Assembly: GCA_034932685.1 (NCBI GenBank) | Contig: JAYFOM010000045.1 | Location: 1-24,734, forward strand | Reading direction: 5' to 3' | From: JAQUCI01 sp034932685 | GTDB lineage: Bacteria > Bacillota_I > Bacilli_A > Erysipelotrichales > Erysipelotrichaceae | Length of the DNA: 24,734 nucleotides | Shown: positions 15,031 to 23,085 of the stretch, piece by piece | How the letters are laid out: every line of letters starts with the position of its first letter | Position numbering within the stretch: position 1 is the first letter of the stretch | Made by a program: the position numbers and the translations under genes | The notes under the pieces: model-generated | Database searches by the model: none | What the model was told of the DNA's origin: nothing | The model's input: only the letters and a program-made list of their open reading frames with translations

Positions 15031-15960
15031 ATGAAGGATAGAAAGACAAAACTCTTAGTTACACTAAGTGCGATAATAGCCTTGATACTAATTATTGTAT
15101 CAGTATTTTTCTTTTTCTTTAAAGATAAGCCAGGTTCAACAAATGATCCGGATTTACCACCTAATCCAAGTATTAGTCAAATAAAATGTGATATGGTCTC
15201 TTATGAGGTTTTTAATCTAAGCGAATTAAATTTCAAGTTTGTATTAGTAAAGGTTCGAATTAAAAATGATATTCCGATCAATGCATCATTGAATAGCTTT
15301 ACATCTTCTGAAGGATTAAATCTAAACGATGTTAATGATTATATCTCTGAACTTGCTGAAAATAGTGTATTTCTAGGCAAAGCAGGGGTAGATTTTGATT
15401 TAGAAAGTGATGAGAATAGTGCAGTTTTTACCTTATTTGTGCCATTATTACAAAGAAGTGCTTCGACAATTTCGCTTTTTTATCAAGATGAAAACGTAGC
15501 TGATATCGACTTAACCTTAAACGTAACGGGAACACCAGAAAAGATTGGATTGATCAAAAATAAACAATTAAGTGATGATCGTACATTTAATGTTACAGTG
15601 AATATGGCGATTGATATTTCAGGAGAGGCTTTATACCAAAATAACGAGTTAACTACTTATCCATCAACAGCGCAATTAATGGCATTTAAACTAACATTAA
15701 CTTCAATTGATGGTCAACAGGTTGTGATTGAAGAAGCAGAGTATATTACTGAAGCTAACAGTGATACTTTCATTGCTCTTGATCAGAGTTATGAAAAAAC
15801 CGAAAAAAGAAGAAATATTATCAATATAAAGACCACCAGTAGTACTGATGGATATCTGTTTTTTATGACATTGAATCCAGATCGCGTTGAAATTACTTAT
15901 ACTGGTATTCTGCGAGTTAAGATCAATGGTCAGTGGAGCAGTGTTGAGATCAAACTTTAG
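15031..15960 (+). CDS. Membrane-anchored extracytoplasmic protein of unknown family
   Basis: 309 residues from the ATG at 15031, chosen because AGGTG lies 5 bases upstream; an earlier in-frame GTG at 14986 has no ribosome site. Six charged residues precede one hydrophobic segment (about 7-30) ending in five phenylalanines, then a proline-rich linker and about 270 residues outside the membrane. The body alternates hydrophobic and polar residues in a beta-strand-like pattern (KFVLVKVRIKN; FNVTVNMAIDI), suggesting two beta-sandwich-like halves at about 50-165 and 180-309. I do not recognise the family. It starts 48 bases after the AbiEi-like gene, and its stop overlaps the ribosome site of the glucosaminidase gene, so it probably acts with that enzyme at the cell surface. 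Confidence 0.75.
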   Translation: MKDRKTKLLVTLSAIIALILIIVSVFFFFFKDKPGSTNDPDLPPNPSISQIKCDMVSYEVFNLSELNFKFVLVKVRIKNDIPINASLNSFTSSEGLNLNDVNDYISELAENSVFLGKAGVDFDLESDENSAVFTLFVPLLQRSASTISLFYQDENVADIDLTLNVTGTPEKIGLIKNKQLSDDRTFNVTVNMAIDISGEALYQNNELTTYPSTAQLMAFKLTLTSIDGQQVVIEEAEYITEANSDTFIALDQSYEKTEKRRNIINIKTTSSTDGYLFFMTLNPDRVEITYTGILRVKINGQWSSVEIKL

Positions 15961-15968
15961 GAGTTAAG

Positions 15969-18900
15969 ATGAAGCGTAATTTATACTTAAAGACAACAAG
16001 CGTAATAATTAGTACGATCATGATAATGTTCATGAGTTTGTTTACCCATGTCTTAAATGTTAGGGCAGAGGGAAATTTTGTTGTCAAAGATATCGCAACT
16101 AATGGTGAAGTCACAACCATTGATAGTTATGCGACCTTTGATCAAGCATATAGTGTTATGCTTAATTATCAAAATGGCGTAATCACTCATCAGGCTTCAT
16201 TAAGCCCAACTAAGATAATTGCTATGACAAGAGGAATCGCGGTTTCTTATAGTTTTAGATATGGTAGTTTAACTGATGGTGTTTATAAAACTAATCAAAC
16301 AATGACGATAACCCAGTTTGCAACAAATATCCTAAATCAAAAGGACACCTATGTCGCAAGTCATTATGATATGCAATATATCAATACCGTTTCATACAAT
16401 GAAGCTAATGGTAATGGTCGCGTTCATGTTGTTATGGCTGGTTTTGATGGTTATGCGGATTTACATCAACTTGACTTAATACCTTTAGTATATCTTGAAA
16501 ACAATCTATCAATTCAGCTTGGTGGTAATACCTTTGATCCTAACTATGAATATGCCTTTACATTAGAAGCACCAAAACAGGTTCAATATATAGTAAGTGG
16601 TAATGAAGTAATCTTTCAACGTTGGAGTTTCTATAGTGGCATCATTCGCAATAATGTAGCAATTGGTTTAAAAGCCGATTGGATGGTTGATGGCGCTATT
16701 TATTATAGTTATGATCTAAATACCTTTTATCATGATCGTGCTTTAACTGATCTTGCTGGTGTTTATTATAATTACTACCAATATTTACCTTTAAGAAGTA
16801 AGACCAATATATCAACTGCACAATTAAACGCATATCTATTAACCAAAAAAGATAGTGGACTAATGAAGGATAATGGTAACTTGTTCATTAATGCCCAAAA
16901 CACTTATGGCGTTAATGCTTTATTGCTTTATGCGATCGCTGCTCAAGAATCAAATTATGGTACAAGCGCCATCGCGCTTAGAACTAATAATCTGTTTGGA
17001 ATAAATGCGATTGATAGCGACCCTTCACAAGCAACAACTTTCCCTGATGTTGAAGCGTGTGTCAATGATATGGCTGGTTGGTTTTTACGAAGATACATGG
17101 ATATAAATGATTGGCGTTTCTTTGGTAGCCATTTAGGAACTAAAGAAAGTGGCTTTAATGTTAAATATGCTAGTGACCCTTATTGGGGTTTGCAGATCGC
17201 TGCTATTGCTTATAATATTGATCGTACATATGATTTAGTTGATTATCAATATTATGGGGTAGGTGTTATCAATGAGTACAATGTTTCAATCAAAAAAGAA
17301 GCTAATGCAACTTCAGCTAATTGGTACACTTCAGCTTATGGTGCAACTTACCAACAAGATTTCACTGTTATATTAAATCAAATAGATAATGGTTTTTATC
17401 AGATACCAACTACTAATCCCATAACTGGTGGAGTTATGACAAGTTTAAACACTACACGTGAAATATATGGATTTATTGAAAGCATTGGTTATATTGATAC
17501 AAGCAAGATCACATTATTATCAAATAGTAGATACTATGAGACGTTGGGATTAAATCCTATAACCTCAGTACTATATCCTGAATATATTACAGATGGTAAT
17601 GTTTTAAAGATTAATAACTTCAGCTTTGATACTAACGGACTAGATGTAAGTGGTTTTGGATTTAATAAAGGCATTGGAATCTTTAATTCGACCAATGTTA
17701 ACCATTCATTAGTTTTTGTAAATACAGAAACAAGTGTTGAAACAACATTTGCTCTTGATGATGATGTCGCAAATACAACAATTGATCAAACCTATCCAAT
17801 CAAAGATCTAAGTTTTAGCTCATCAACCTTTAAAAAGGATAATATAGATTTATCATCATTAGCTAATGGCGAATATGAAGTCTTGATTAGAGTAAGCTAT
17901 AATCGCTTCTTAGAACCATTTGATGTCAACATCAATCTTGAAACCATACCTGATATTAGTGCGATAACTTCTGCGCTTGTATTTAGTGAGCTTGAAGATA
18001 AACTTTATTTGGCTGTTAATAGAAAAATTGAGAAACAAGTTTTAACTGATATTGATGTCTTTACATGGGGAACAGAAGAGCAAAGCGAGTTATTGTTTAT
18101 ACAAGGTGTTGCAGCCTTAAAAGGAATCAATCACAATGATCGAGATAAGATTACTCATCGTTTGATAATTTATAATATTGATACATTGGAAGAGTATGAG
18201 TATCAACTTGATACCTATAACAATAATGAGTTAGATACTTATTTGTTCTCGATTGGTGATGATGCTAACTACTATTATTCCTGGTTTAGTAATTATATTG
18301 ATGTTTCAGAGTTGCCGATAGGAGATTATCGTGCAAATCTTGAAGTAGAGATTATATCAAGTACTGGTGATCTTACATATTATGGTAAAAAACAGCTAAT
18401 GAATAACCTTGTCGGAAATATACCTGTCATTAAAACCATTAATGATAAAACATTTATCATAAATAAAAATGGTAGATTTGTTTCAAGATATGAGTTAAGT
18501 ATAATTGATGGATTAGATGAAGAATATGCTCAAGTAAGAAAACCTACAAATCGTTTAACAAATTTCAATATAGATAACTTTGAAATAAACGACTCTATCC
18601 TAAGTGGAATAGGATTTATGTATATGTTCTATACAGATCATAATGACAGCCAAAAACCAACTTACAAATTATATTTTGTTAAAAATGGTAATATTGTACA
18701 AGAAAATGAATTATCAACAATAACTGGGCCATATGAATTAACATCAATTATAAATTCTATTCACAATTACAGCAAAGCCTGGTTTAGTTTCGATGATATT
18801 GATCTATCTGAACTTGATGAAGGTACATATGATGTTTATATTTCGATAAGTTGTGGTGATTACTTTGATATTATTCAGATGTTTGACTATTTTAAATCAA

Positions 18901-18998
18901 TAAATGAAACATATACAAATAGTAATAGGATTTATGAAGTTGTTGTGATGATTAAAAACTACGATAAAGTTAAACTAATCATAACGAATATCGATTAG
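15969..18998 (+). CDS. Secreted endo-beta-N-acetylglucosaminidase (peptidoglycan hydrolase) with C-terminal repeats
   Basis: 1009 residues. A signal peptide (KRN start, hydrophobic 10-30) ends at a V-R-A/E cleavage site near residue 33. After a ~270-residue N-terminal region of unclear fold comes a glucosaminidase domain (Pfam Glucosaminidase / GH73-like, about 306-430): FINAQNTYGVNALLLYAIAA, then the catalytic-type glutamate E327 in AAQESNYGTS, NNLFGINA, and DPYWGLQIAAIAYNID. It would cut the glycan strand of peptidoglycan. The C-terminal half (about 545-970) holds three diverged beta-rich modules, each ending in ID-[LV]-S-x-L-x-x-G-x-Y (near residues 627, 776 and 943). No sortase signal or C-terminal anchor is seen. 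TAGGAG overlaps the upstream stop. Confidence 0.87.
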   Translation: MKRNLYLKTTSVIISTIMIMFMSLFTHVLNVRAEGNFVVKDIATNGEVTTIDSYATFDQAYSVMLNYQNGVITHQASLSPTKIIAMTRGIAVSYSFRYGSLTDGVYKTNQTMTITQFATNILNQKDTYVASHYDMQYINTVSYNEANGNGRVHVVMAGFDGYADLHQLDLIPLVYLENNLSIQLGGNTFDPNYEYAFTLEAPKQVQYIVSGNEVIFQRWSFYSGIIRNNVAIGLKADWMVDGAIYYSYDLNTFYHDRALTDLAGVYYNYYQYLPLRSKTNISTAQLNAYLLTKKDSGLMKDNGNLFINAQNTYGVNALLLYAIAAQESNYGTSAIALRTNNLFGINAIDSDPSQATTFPDVEACVNDMAGWFLRRYMDINDWRFFGSHLGTKESGFNVKYASDPYWGLQIAAIAYNIDRTYDLVDYQYYGVGVINEYNVSIKKEANATSANWYTSAYGATYQQDFTVILNQIDNGFYQIPTTNPITGGVMTSLNTTREIYGFIESIGYIDTSKITLLSNSRYYETLGLNPITSVLYPEYITDGNVLKINNFSFDTNGLDVSGFGFNKGIGIFNSTNVNHSLVFVNTETSVETTFALDDDVANTTIDQTYPIKDLSFSSSTFKKDNIDLSSLANGEYEVLIRVSYNRFLEPFDVNINLETIPDISAITSALVFSELEDKLYLAVNRKIEKQVLTDIDVFTWGTEEQSELLFIQGVAALKGINHNDRDKITHRLIIYNIDTLEEYEYQLDTYNNNELDTYLFSIGDDANYYYSWFSNYIDVSELPIGDYRANLEVEIISSTGDLTYYGKKQLMNNLVGNIPVIKTINDKTFIINKNGRFVSRYELSIIDGLDEEYAQVRKPTNRLTNFNIDNFEINDSILSGIGFMYMFYTDHNDSQKPTYKLYFVKNGNIVQENELSTITGPYELTSIINSIHNYSKAWFSFDDIDLSELDEGTYDVYISISCGDYFDIIQMFDYFKSINETYTNSNRIYEVVVMIKNYDKVKLIITNID

Positions 18999-19010
18999 GA
19001 AGGTACTTAT

Positions 19011-20945
19011 ATGCGAGACAAAAGAACACTTATATTATACATACTAGCCGGAATAACGACTTTAGCTATAATAACATTGGCAGCTTTGAGTTTCTTCTTT
19101 TTGAAAGCAGATGTTGTGGTAGTTGATTTTAGTGAGAAAACTATTACTGAAATAGATCAATGGGCAATAGAAAACAAAATTGATATTGACTATGATTATC
19201 AATTTGATGAAATAGTTGAGAAGGGAATGGTAATATCTCAATCGGTATCGCCACAAACAAAGATTAAAAAAAGTGAAAAATTGTTTATATTGATTTCACT
19301 TGGACCAAATCCTGAATTAGAAATAACATTGCCCGATTTTACCGGATATTCATACTTGCAAATAGTAGAATTCGTTGATACTAACAAACTGTCTGATGTT
19401 ACATATGAGTATGTTGAAAATGATAAGATAGAAACCGATATCTTTATTTCCCATAATATTTCAACGCCAACCATGAAAAGAAATGATATGATCATATTCA
19501 CTTTATCCCTTGGTCAAAATAATGAGCAAAAAGAAATAATAGTCCCTGATTTCAGTACTTATTCACGTATCCAAATTACAAGTTGGGGATCCGTTAATAA
19601 TATAATTATTAGGTTTGAATCATCAACCAGCACAACAATTGAAAAGGGTGGCTTTATTAAACAATCCCCAGTTGCTGGCGCTATCACTTATGAAAGAAGA
19701 ACAATCACAGTTACATACTCAAGTGGTTTGCCTATTCAAGCTATAGATTTAAGTGGAAAAACCAAGATACAAGTAATTCAATGGTTAGATCAAAATGATA
19801 ATCGTGTAAATGCAACATTCATTGATAAATATGATAACAATGTTAGTAAAAATATCGTTATAAGTAATAGACCAAATAGTGGTTATTTAGCGGATGGTGC
19901 AACGATAACTGTGAATTTATCACTTGGTAAACCTAATTTGCCCGATTACAGTAATCAAAATCATAGTTTAATTGTAACGAAAGTGAATGAACTAAATAAA
20001 GATGGTGCAAGTATTACTCTAAGGTCAACCACAGACTATAGTGAGACCATTGATAAAGGTAAGATTATTACACAAGACATAAGCGGTGATATTAATGTTG
20101 GATCAACTGTTAATGTTGTTTACTCACTTGGAAAAAGAATCACTTTGGTAAGTCAAGTTGGAAAAACACTTAGTGAATTTAGAAGTTATTTAACAACCAA
20201 CAAGTTATTGGAAGGTGTTAAAACCGAACGCTATCACGATACTTTTAGCAATAATACTATTATAAGTCACACGCCAGCTGCTAATGCAATCGTTGATGAA
20301 GGAACAAGAATTGATTACCAACTTTCTCTTGGTGTATATACTCCAGAAAATTTTGTTGGTAAAACATACACATACACTAGTAATGCGATCAATGCAGCTA
20401 ATGCTAAAAGCGCTGGTTGGACATTAGTAAAACAGGAAGATTATAATAACTCATACGCTAGTGGTGTAGTATATGAGCAAAGTATCGATTCAAGAACCTT
20501 AACTGTTAAGGTATCAAGAGGGTCATCAGTTACTATTGATGATTACACAACGAAAAATATCGGGGAACTACCATCTATTACTGGCGTTACATTTGTATTG
20601 GTAGCTGGTGATTATGATAGTAATCCTAATGGATATATAACTAGTCAAAGTGTAGCTGCTGGCACATATCCAAGTCCATTAAGTGTAACAATCACGTATT
20701 CTAGAGGTGCATATCCAACGGCGAATATACCTGCATATATGTCGATTTATGATAAAATTGGTGATCCAAATGAGCGAGCTAATTATATACGAAATGAATT
20801 GACTTCTCTTGGATTCACTAATTTCCAAGTTAATATTATAACTAATGTTTCAGAGATTACAAGTCCAGGAGTTGTTTGGCATCAATCACAAAAAGGTATA
20901 AAAAGATTGGATGTTGAGATAGTAATAAACATCGAACCTTATTAG
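19011..20945 (+). CDS. Membrane protein with nine PASTA-like repeats and no kinase domain
   Basis: 644 residues. A six-residue cytoplasmic start and one membrane segment (7-31) are followed only by repeats of about 65 residues, roughly at 35-98, 105-168, 176-239, 242-306, 309-374, 377-441, 445-504, 507-566 and 570-641. Each fits the PASTA pattern: V-P-D-F/L then helix, I-x-Q-S-x-x-x-G in the middle, and a closing V-x-x-S-L-G. PASTA domains occur on PrkC/StkP-type kinases and on penicillin-binding proteins, where they recognise peptidoglycan or set wall spacing; here they stand alone. AGGAAGG precedes the ATG, 12 bases after the glucosaminidase stop. Last gene of the cassette; a role in placing or sensing the hydrolase is inference. 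Confidence 0.85.
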   Translation: MRDKRTLILYILAGITTLAIITLAALSFFFLKADVVVVDFSEKTITEIDQWAIENKIDIDYDYQFDEIVEKGMVISQSVSPQTKIKKSEKLFILISLGPNPELEITLPDFTGYSYLQIVEFVDTNKLSDVTYEYVENDKIETDIFISHNISTPTMKRNDMIIFTLSLGQNNEQKEIIVPDFSTYSRIQITSWGSVNNIIIRFESSTSTTIEKGGFIKQSPVAGAITYERRTITVTYSSGLPIQAIDLSGKTKIQVIQWLDQNDNRVNATFIDKYDNNVSKNIVISNRPNSGYLADGATITVNLSLGKPNLPDYSNQNHSLIVTKVNELNKDGASITLRSTTDYSETIDKGKIITQDISGDINVGSTVNVVYSLGKRITLVSQVGKTLSEFRSYLTTNKLLEGVKTERYHDTFSNNTIISHTPAANAIVDEGTRIDYQLSLGVYTPENFVGKTYTYTSNAINAANAKSAGWTLVKQEDYNNSYASGVVYEQSIDSRTLTVKVSRGSSVTIDDYTTKNIGELPSITGVTFVLVAGDYDSNPNGYITSQSVAAGTYPSPLSVTITYSRGAYPTANIPAYMSIYDKIGDPNERANYIRNELTSLGFTNFQVNIITNVSEITSPGVVWHQSQKGIKRLDVEIVINIEPY

Positions 20946-20960
20946 TATTCTAGACTCGTT

Positions 20961-21479
20961 TCACTTGACATCACTACAGTATCTCATTGCATCTTTTTCA
21001 TTCATAACAACGGGCATACGATCATGGATCACTTTAAGTTGTTCGTTAGCTGCTTTGGTTAATATACAATAATGATATTTATCATTAACAATACGATATA
21101 TCCCTGCTAAGTAAATTATCTCTTCGTGGGGATTTTTTATGAAATGACGTTTTTTATCTTTATCCCATTCATAAAAACCAGTACATGCGATAACACAGCG
21201 GTTTTTAAAGTAATCATCCTTGAAGTATTTGCTATTTTTGATTGTTTCAGTTCGAACGTTTATGATAAGTTCTTTGGAGTCCCATTTGGGATAGCCCCAC
21301 ACCATAAGTTTAGGTTTTAAGATTTTATCACAGGTTAAAACTACACTATAGGCGCTTGGATATATTTCATCCCAAGCTACTAAATCTAGCTCTGCTTGTT
21401 GGTAAGATTTTTTTGTTTCTGCGATGATCTCTTTTATTTTTTTACTATTATTATCGTTGAATAAATATCTTCCGCACAT
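20961..21479 (-). CDS. SRAP-family (YedK/HMCES) abasic-site crosslink protein
   Basis: 172 residues from the ATG that gives MCGRY; after methionine removal Cys2 becomes N-terminal and forms the thiazolidine crosslink to abasic sites in single-stranded DNA. AAAGGAG lies 6 bases upstream, and a longer in-frame start 36 bases earlier would bury the cysteine. The other active-site residues are in place: N74 in INVRTET, E104 in GFYEWD and H152 in IHDRMP. The family is usually about 220 residues; this one stops about 16 residues after HDRMP, so the C-terminal helix region is short. It starts one base after the stop of the 78-residue gene, in an operon with a Y-family polymerase, fitting a damage-tolerance role. 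It runs convergent to the PASTA gene with 15 bases between stops and no terminator seen. Confidence 0.9.
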   Translation of the reverse strand: MCGRYLFNDNNSKKIKEIIAETKKSYQQAELDLVAWDEIYPSAYSVVLTCDKILKPKLMVWGYPKWDSKELIINVRTETIKNSKYFKDDYFKNRCVIACTGFYEWDKDKKRHFIKNPHEEIIYLAGIYRIVNDKYHYCILTKAANEQLKVIHDRMPVVMNEKDAMRYCSDVK

Positions 21480-21480
21480 A

Positions 21481-21717
21481 TTATCTCCTTTCGATAAACC
21501 ATTTGTTCTCTTCAAGAAAGAGATATCTTTCTTGGTTGTTTATCATGCATGTATAGCGAATACCACAGCCACCGGCCTTTAATGAAGCGGCGCGTGTAAT
21601 ATTTTTGACTTTATCAATGGCGTATTTTTGACCGTTTTCCCATACGATAAATAAGGGTTTGATCGTACCACTTTTATAATGAATACTCACAACATCAATA
21701 TAAATCTTGTTATCCAT
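21481..21717 (-). CDS. Small conserved-looking protein in the polymerase / SRAP operon
   Basis: 78 residues, no membrane segment. It reads like a small beta-barrel-type domain: an N-terminal DVVSIHYKSGTIKPLFIVWENG stretch split by turns, AIDKV, then RAASLKAGGCGIRYTC and a closing YLFLEENKWFIE. I recall similar small proteins with GGxGxRYT and WFVE motifs beside Y-family polymerase genes in Firmicutes, but I cannot name a characterised family. It is not YolD-like. GAGGT about 6 bases upstream overlaps the polymerase stop TAG, and its own stop is one base from the SRAP start, so all three are co-translated. A polymerase accessory role is inference from position. Confidence 0.75.
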   Translation of the reverse strand: MDNKIYIDVVSIHYKSGTIKPLFIVWENGQKYAIDKVKNITRAASLKAGGCGIRYTCMINNQERYLFLEENKWFIERR

Positions 21718-21726
21718 ATTATACCT

Positions 21727-22965
21727 CTAATAATAACTTACGGGGAATATTACATGATCGTTTTTAGGATTGAATTCACTTAATCCTTGATCAGTTAACA
21801 TAACACCGCGTTTGATAGTAGTGAAGCCATAACGTTTACGAATCAAATCAATTGTCTTATCTAGCTGTCGTTGTTTTTCTATTTGTTCATGATTGACAAA
21901 TAAAGACAGTTGACGATTGGTTTCACCATGGCTCAAATCAGAAATACTAACACCAATGCTTCTGATTGGAAAGACGTTTTTGGTATTGTGATAAAACAGT
22001 TCAATGGCTTTATTGGCAATTTCAAGGTCACAATCGGTATCAAAGTTTAATTTCTCTTGACGAGTAAAACCATTAAGATTAGTATCACGAACACTTATAG
22101 TAATAATTCTGCCTTTTAATCCTTGTTCGCGTAAGCGTGCTCCAACACTTTCTGCTAATACGTAGGCTACAATCTTAACATCATCCATATTATTGAGATC
22201 TCTTGGCGTAGTGGTGCTATTACCAATTGATTTGATACCACTATCAGCGCCATAAGGGCTTACAGGGCTGTTTTCTAGGCCATTTGCGAACAACCAAAGA
22301 TATTCGCCATGCTTACCTAAATGTTGCTTTAAAAAGCTTATTTTAGCGTTAGCAATATCACCAATGGTAAAGATGTTTAAAGTGTTTAGTTTTTGGCTTG
22401 TAGCTTTTCCGACATATAGTAGTTCGCTAGCTTTAAGTGGAAATATTACTTCTTTCATATTTTCTTTAGTAATAAGGGAGGTTGCATCAGGCTTTTTTAG
22501 ATCTGAACCTAATTTAGCGAAAATCTTATTAAAACTAACACCAACAGAAGCGGTAATACCTAGTTCTTCTTTGATCCTGCCTCGAATAGTATCGGCGATT
22601 TCAACCCCATTACCTTTAAAAGTACTATGAGTAACATCAAGCCATGCCTCATCAATACCAAATGGTTCAATCAAATCACTGTAATCAGCTAAAATATTAC
22701 GCACTAAAGCAGAAAATCGTAAATAAAGGTCAAAGTGTGGTTTGATAATAACCAAATTGGGACATTTAGCACGAGCTTGCCATAATGCCTCACCAGTTTG
22801 AATATTAAATTGTTTCGCTATTTGATTTTTAGCCAATATGATACCATGCCTTTTATCAACATCGCCACCTACGACAACTGGCAAATGTCTAATGCTTGGA
22901 TTATGAAAACACTCAACTGAGGCGTAAAAACCATTAAGATCACAATGCAAGATAACTCTTTCCAC
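21727..22965 (-). CDS. Y-family DNA polymerase (UmuC/DinB/UvrX type)
   Basis: 412 residues. It copies damaged templates at low fidelity. Catalytic acids are visible: D9 in ILHCDLNGFYASVE, and D105-E106 in the SIDE-type motif FGIDEAWLDVT. Palm, finger and thumb (helix-hairpin-helix, ELLYVGKATSQKLNTLNI) precede a little-finger domain. QLSLF at 352-356 is a canonical sliding-clamp-binding peptide. The start is GTG at 22965: it has GGTGA upstream and gives the exact family N-terminus (MERVILHCD). Longer in-frame starts at 23004 and 23109 would lie in or beyond the promoter. First gene of the operon with the small protein and SRAP, divergent from the LexA-like repressor. Confidence 0.93.
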   Translation of the reverse strand: MERVILHCDLNGFYASVECFHNPSIRHLPVVVGGDVDKRHGIILAKNQIAKQFNIQTGEALWQARAKCPNLVIIKPHFDLYLRFSALVRNILADYSDLIEPFGIDEAWLDVTHSTFKGNGVEIADTIRGRIKEELGITASVGVSFNKIFAKLGSDLKKPDATSLITKENMKEVIFPLKASELLYVGKATSQKLNTLNIFTIGDIANAKISFLKQHLGKHGEYLWLFANGLENSPVSPYGADSGIKSIGNSTTTPRDLNNMDDVKIVAYVLAESVGARLREQGLKGRIITISVRDTNLNGFTRQEKLNFDTDCDLEIANKAIELFYHNTKNVFPIRSIGVSISDLSHGETNRQLSLFVNHEQIEKQRQLDKTIDLIRKRYGFTTIKRGVMLTDQGLSEFNPKNDHVIFPVSYY

Positions 22966-22982
22966 ATACTTCACCCATCTAT

Positions 22983-23011
22983 ATGATACTTGAATATAAT
23001 TCATGTTGCAA
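22983..23011 (-). promoter_or_regulatory. Promoter of the polymerase operon
   Basis: On the minus strand TTGCAA (23011-23006), a 17-base spacer and TATCAT (22988-22983). The predicted start, near 22976, lies just ahead of the GGTGA ribosome site of the GTG start. The spacer holds the imperfect palindrome TGAATATAATTCA (22991-23003), well placed for repressor binding. Confidence 0.7.
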
Positions 23012-23024
23012 GCCTTTACTTGAA
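22987..23024. promoter_or_regulatory. Direct repeats TACTTGAA, candidate repressor sites
   Basis: TACTTGAA occurs at 22987-22994 and again at 23017-23024, exactly 30 bases apart (three helical turns). The first begins the inverted repeat TGAAT-ATA-ATTCA in the polymerase promoter spacer; the second starts within TTACTT (23016-23021), which pairs with AAGTAA 11 bases downstream. They are candidate binding sites for the XRE-S24 repressor; this is not the Bacillus LexA box (CGAAC-N4-GTTCG). Confidence 0.45.
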
Positions 23025-23041
23025 AAATAATAAAGTAATAA

Positions 23042-23070
23042 TTGCGATTAAAACTGTAAGATGATATGAT
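23042..23070 (+). promoter_or_regulatory. Promoter of the LexA-like repressor gene
   Basis: TTGCGA (23042-23047), a 17-base spacer and TATGAT (23065-23070). It mirrors the divergent polymerase promoter in both spacer length and hexamers. The start near 23077 leaves about nine bases before the ATG at 23086. Confidence 0.65.
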
Positions 23071-23085
23071 AAAAAGGGTGAAAAT

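Noticed and set aside
14413..15960. Complete AbiE toxin-antitoxin pair
   Set aside because: The second protein has a membrane anchor and an extracytoplasmic beta-rich body, with none of the nucleotidyltransferase motifs of AbiEii.
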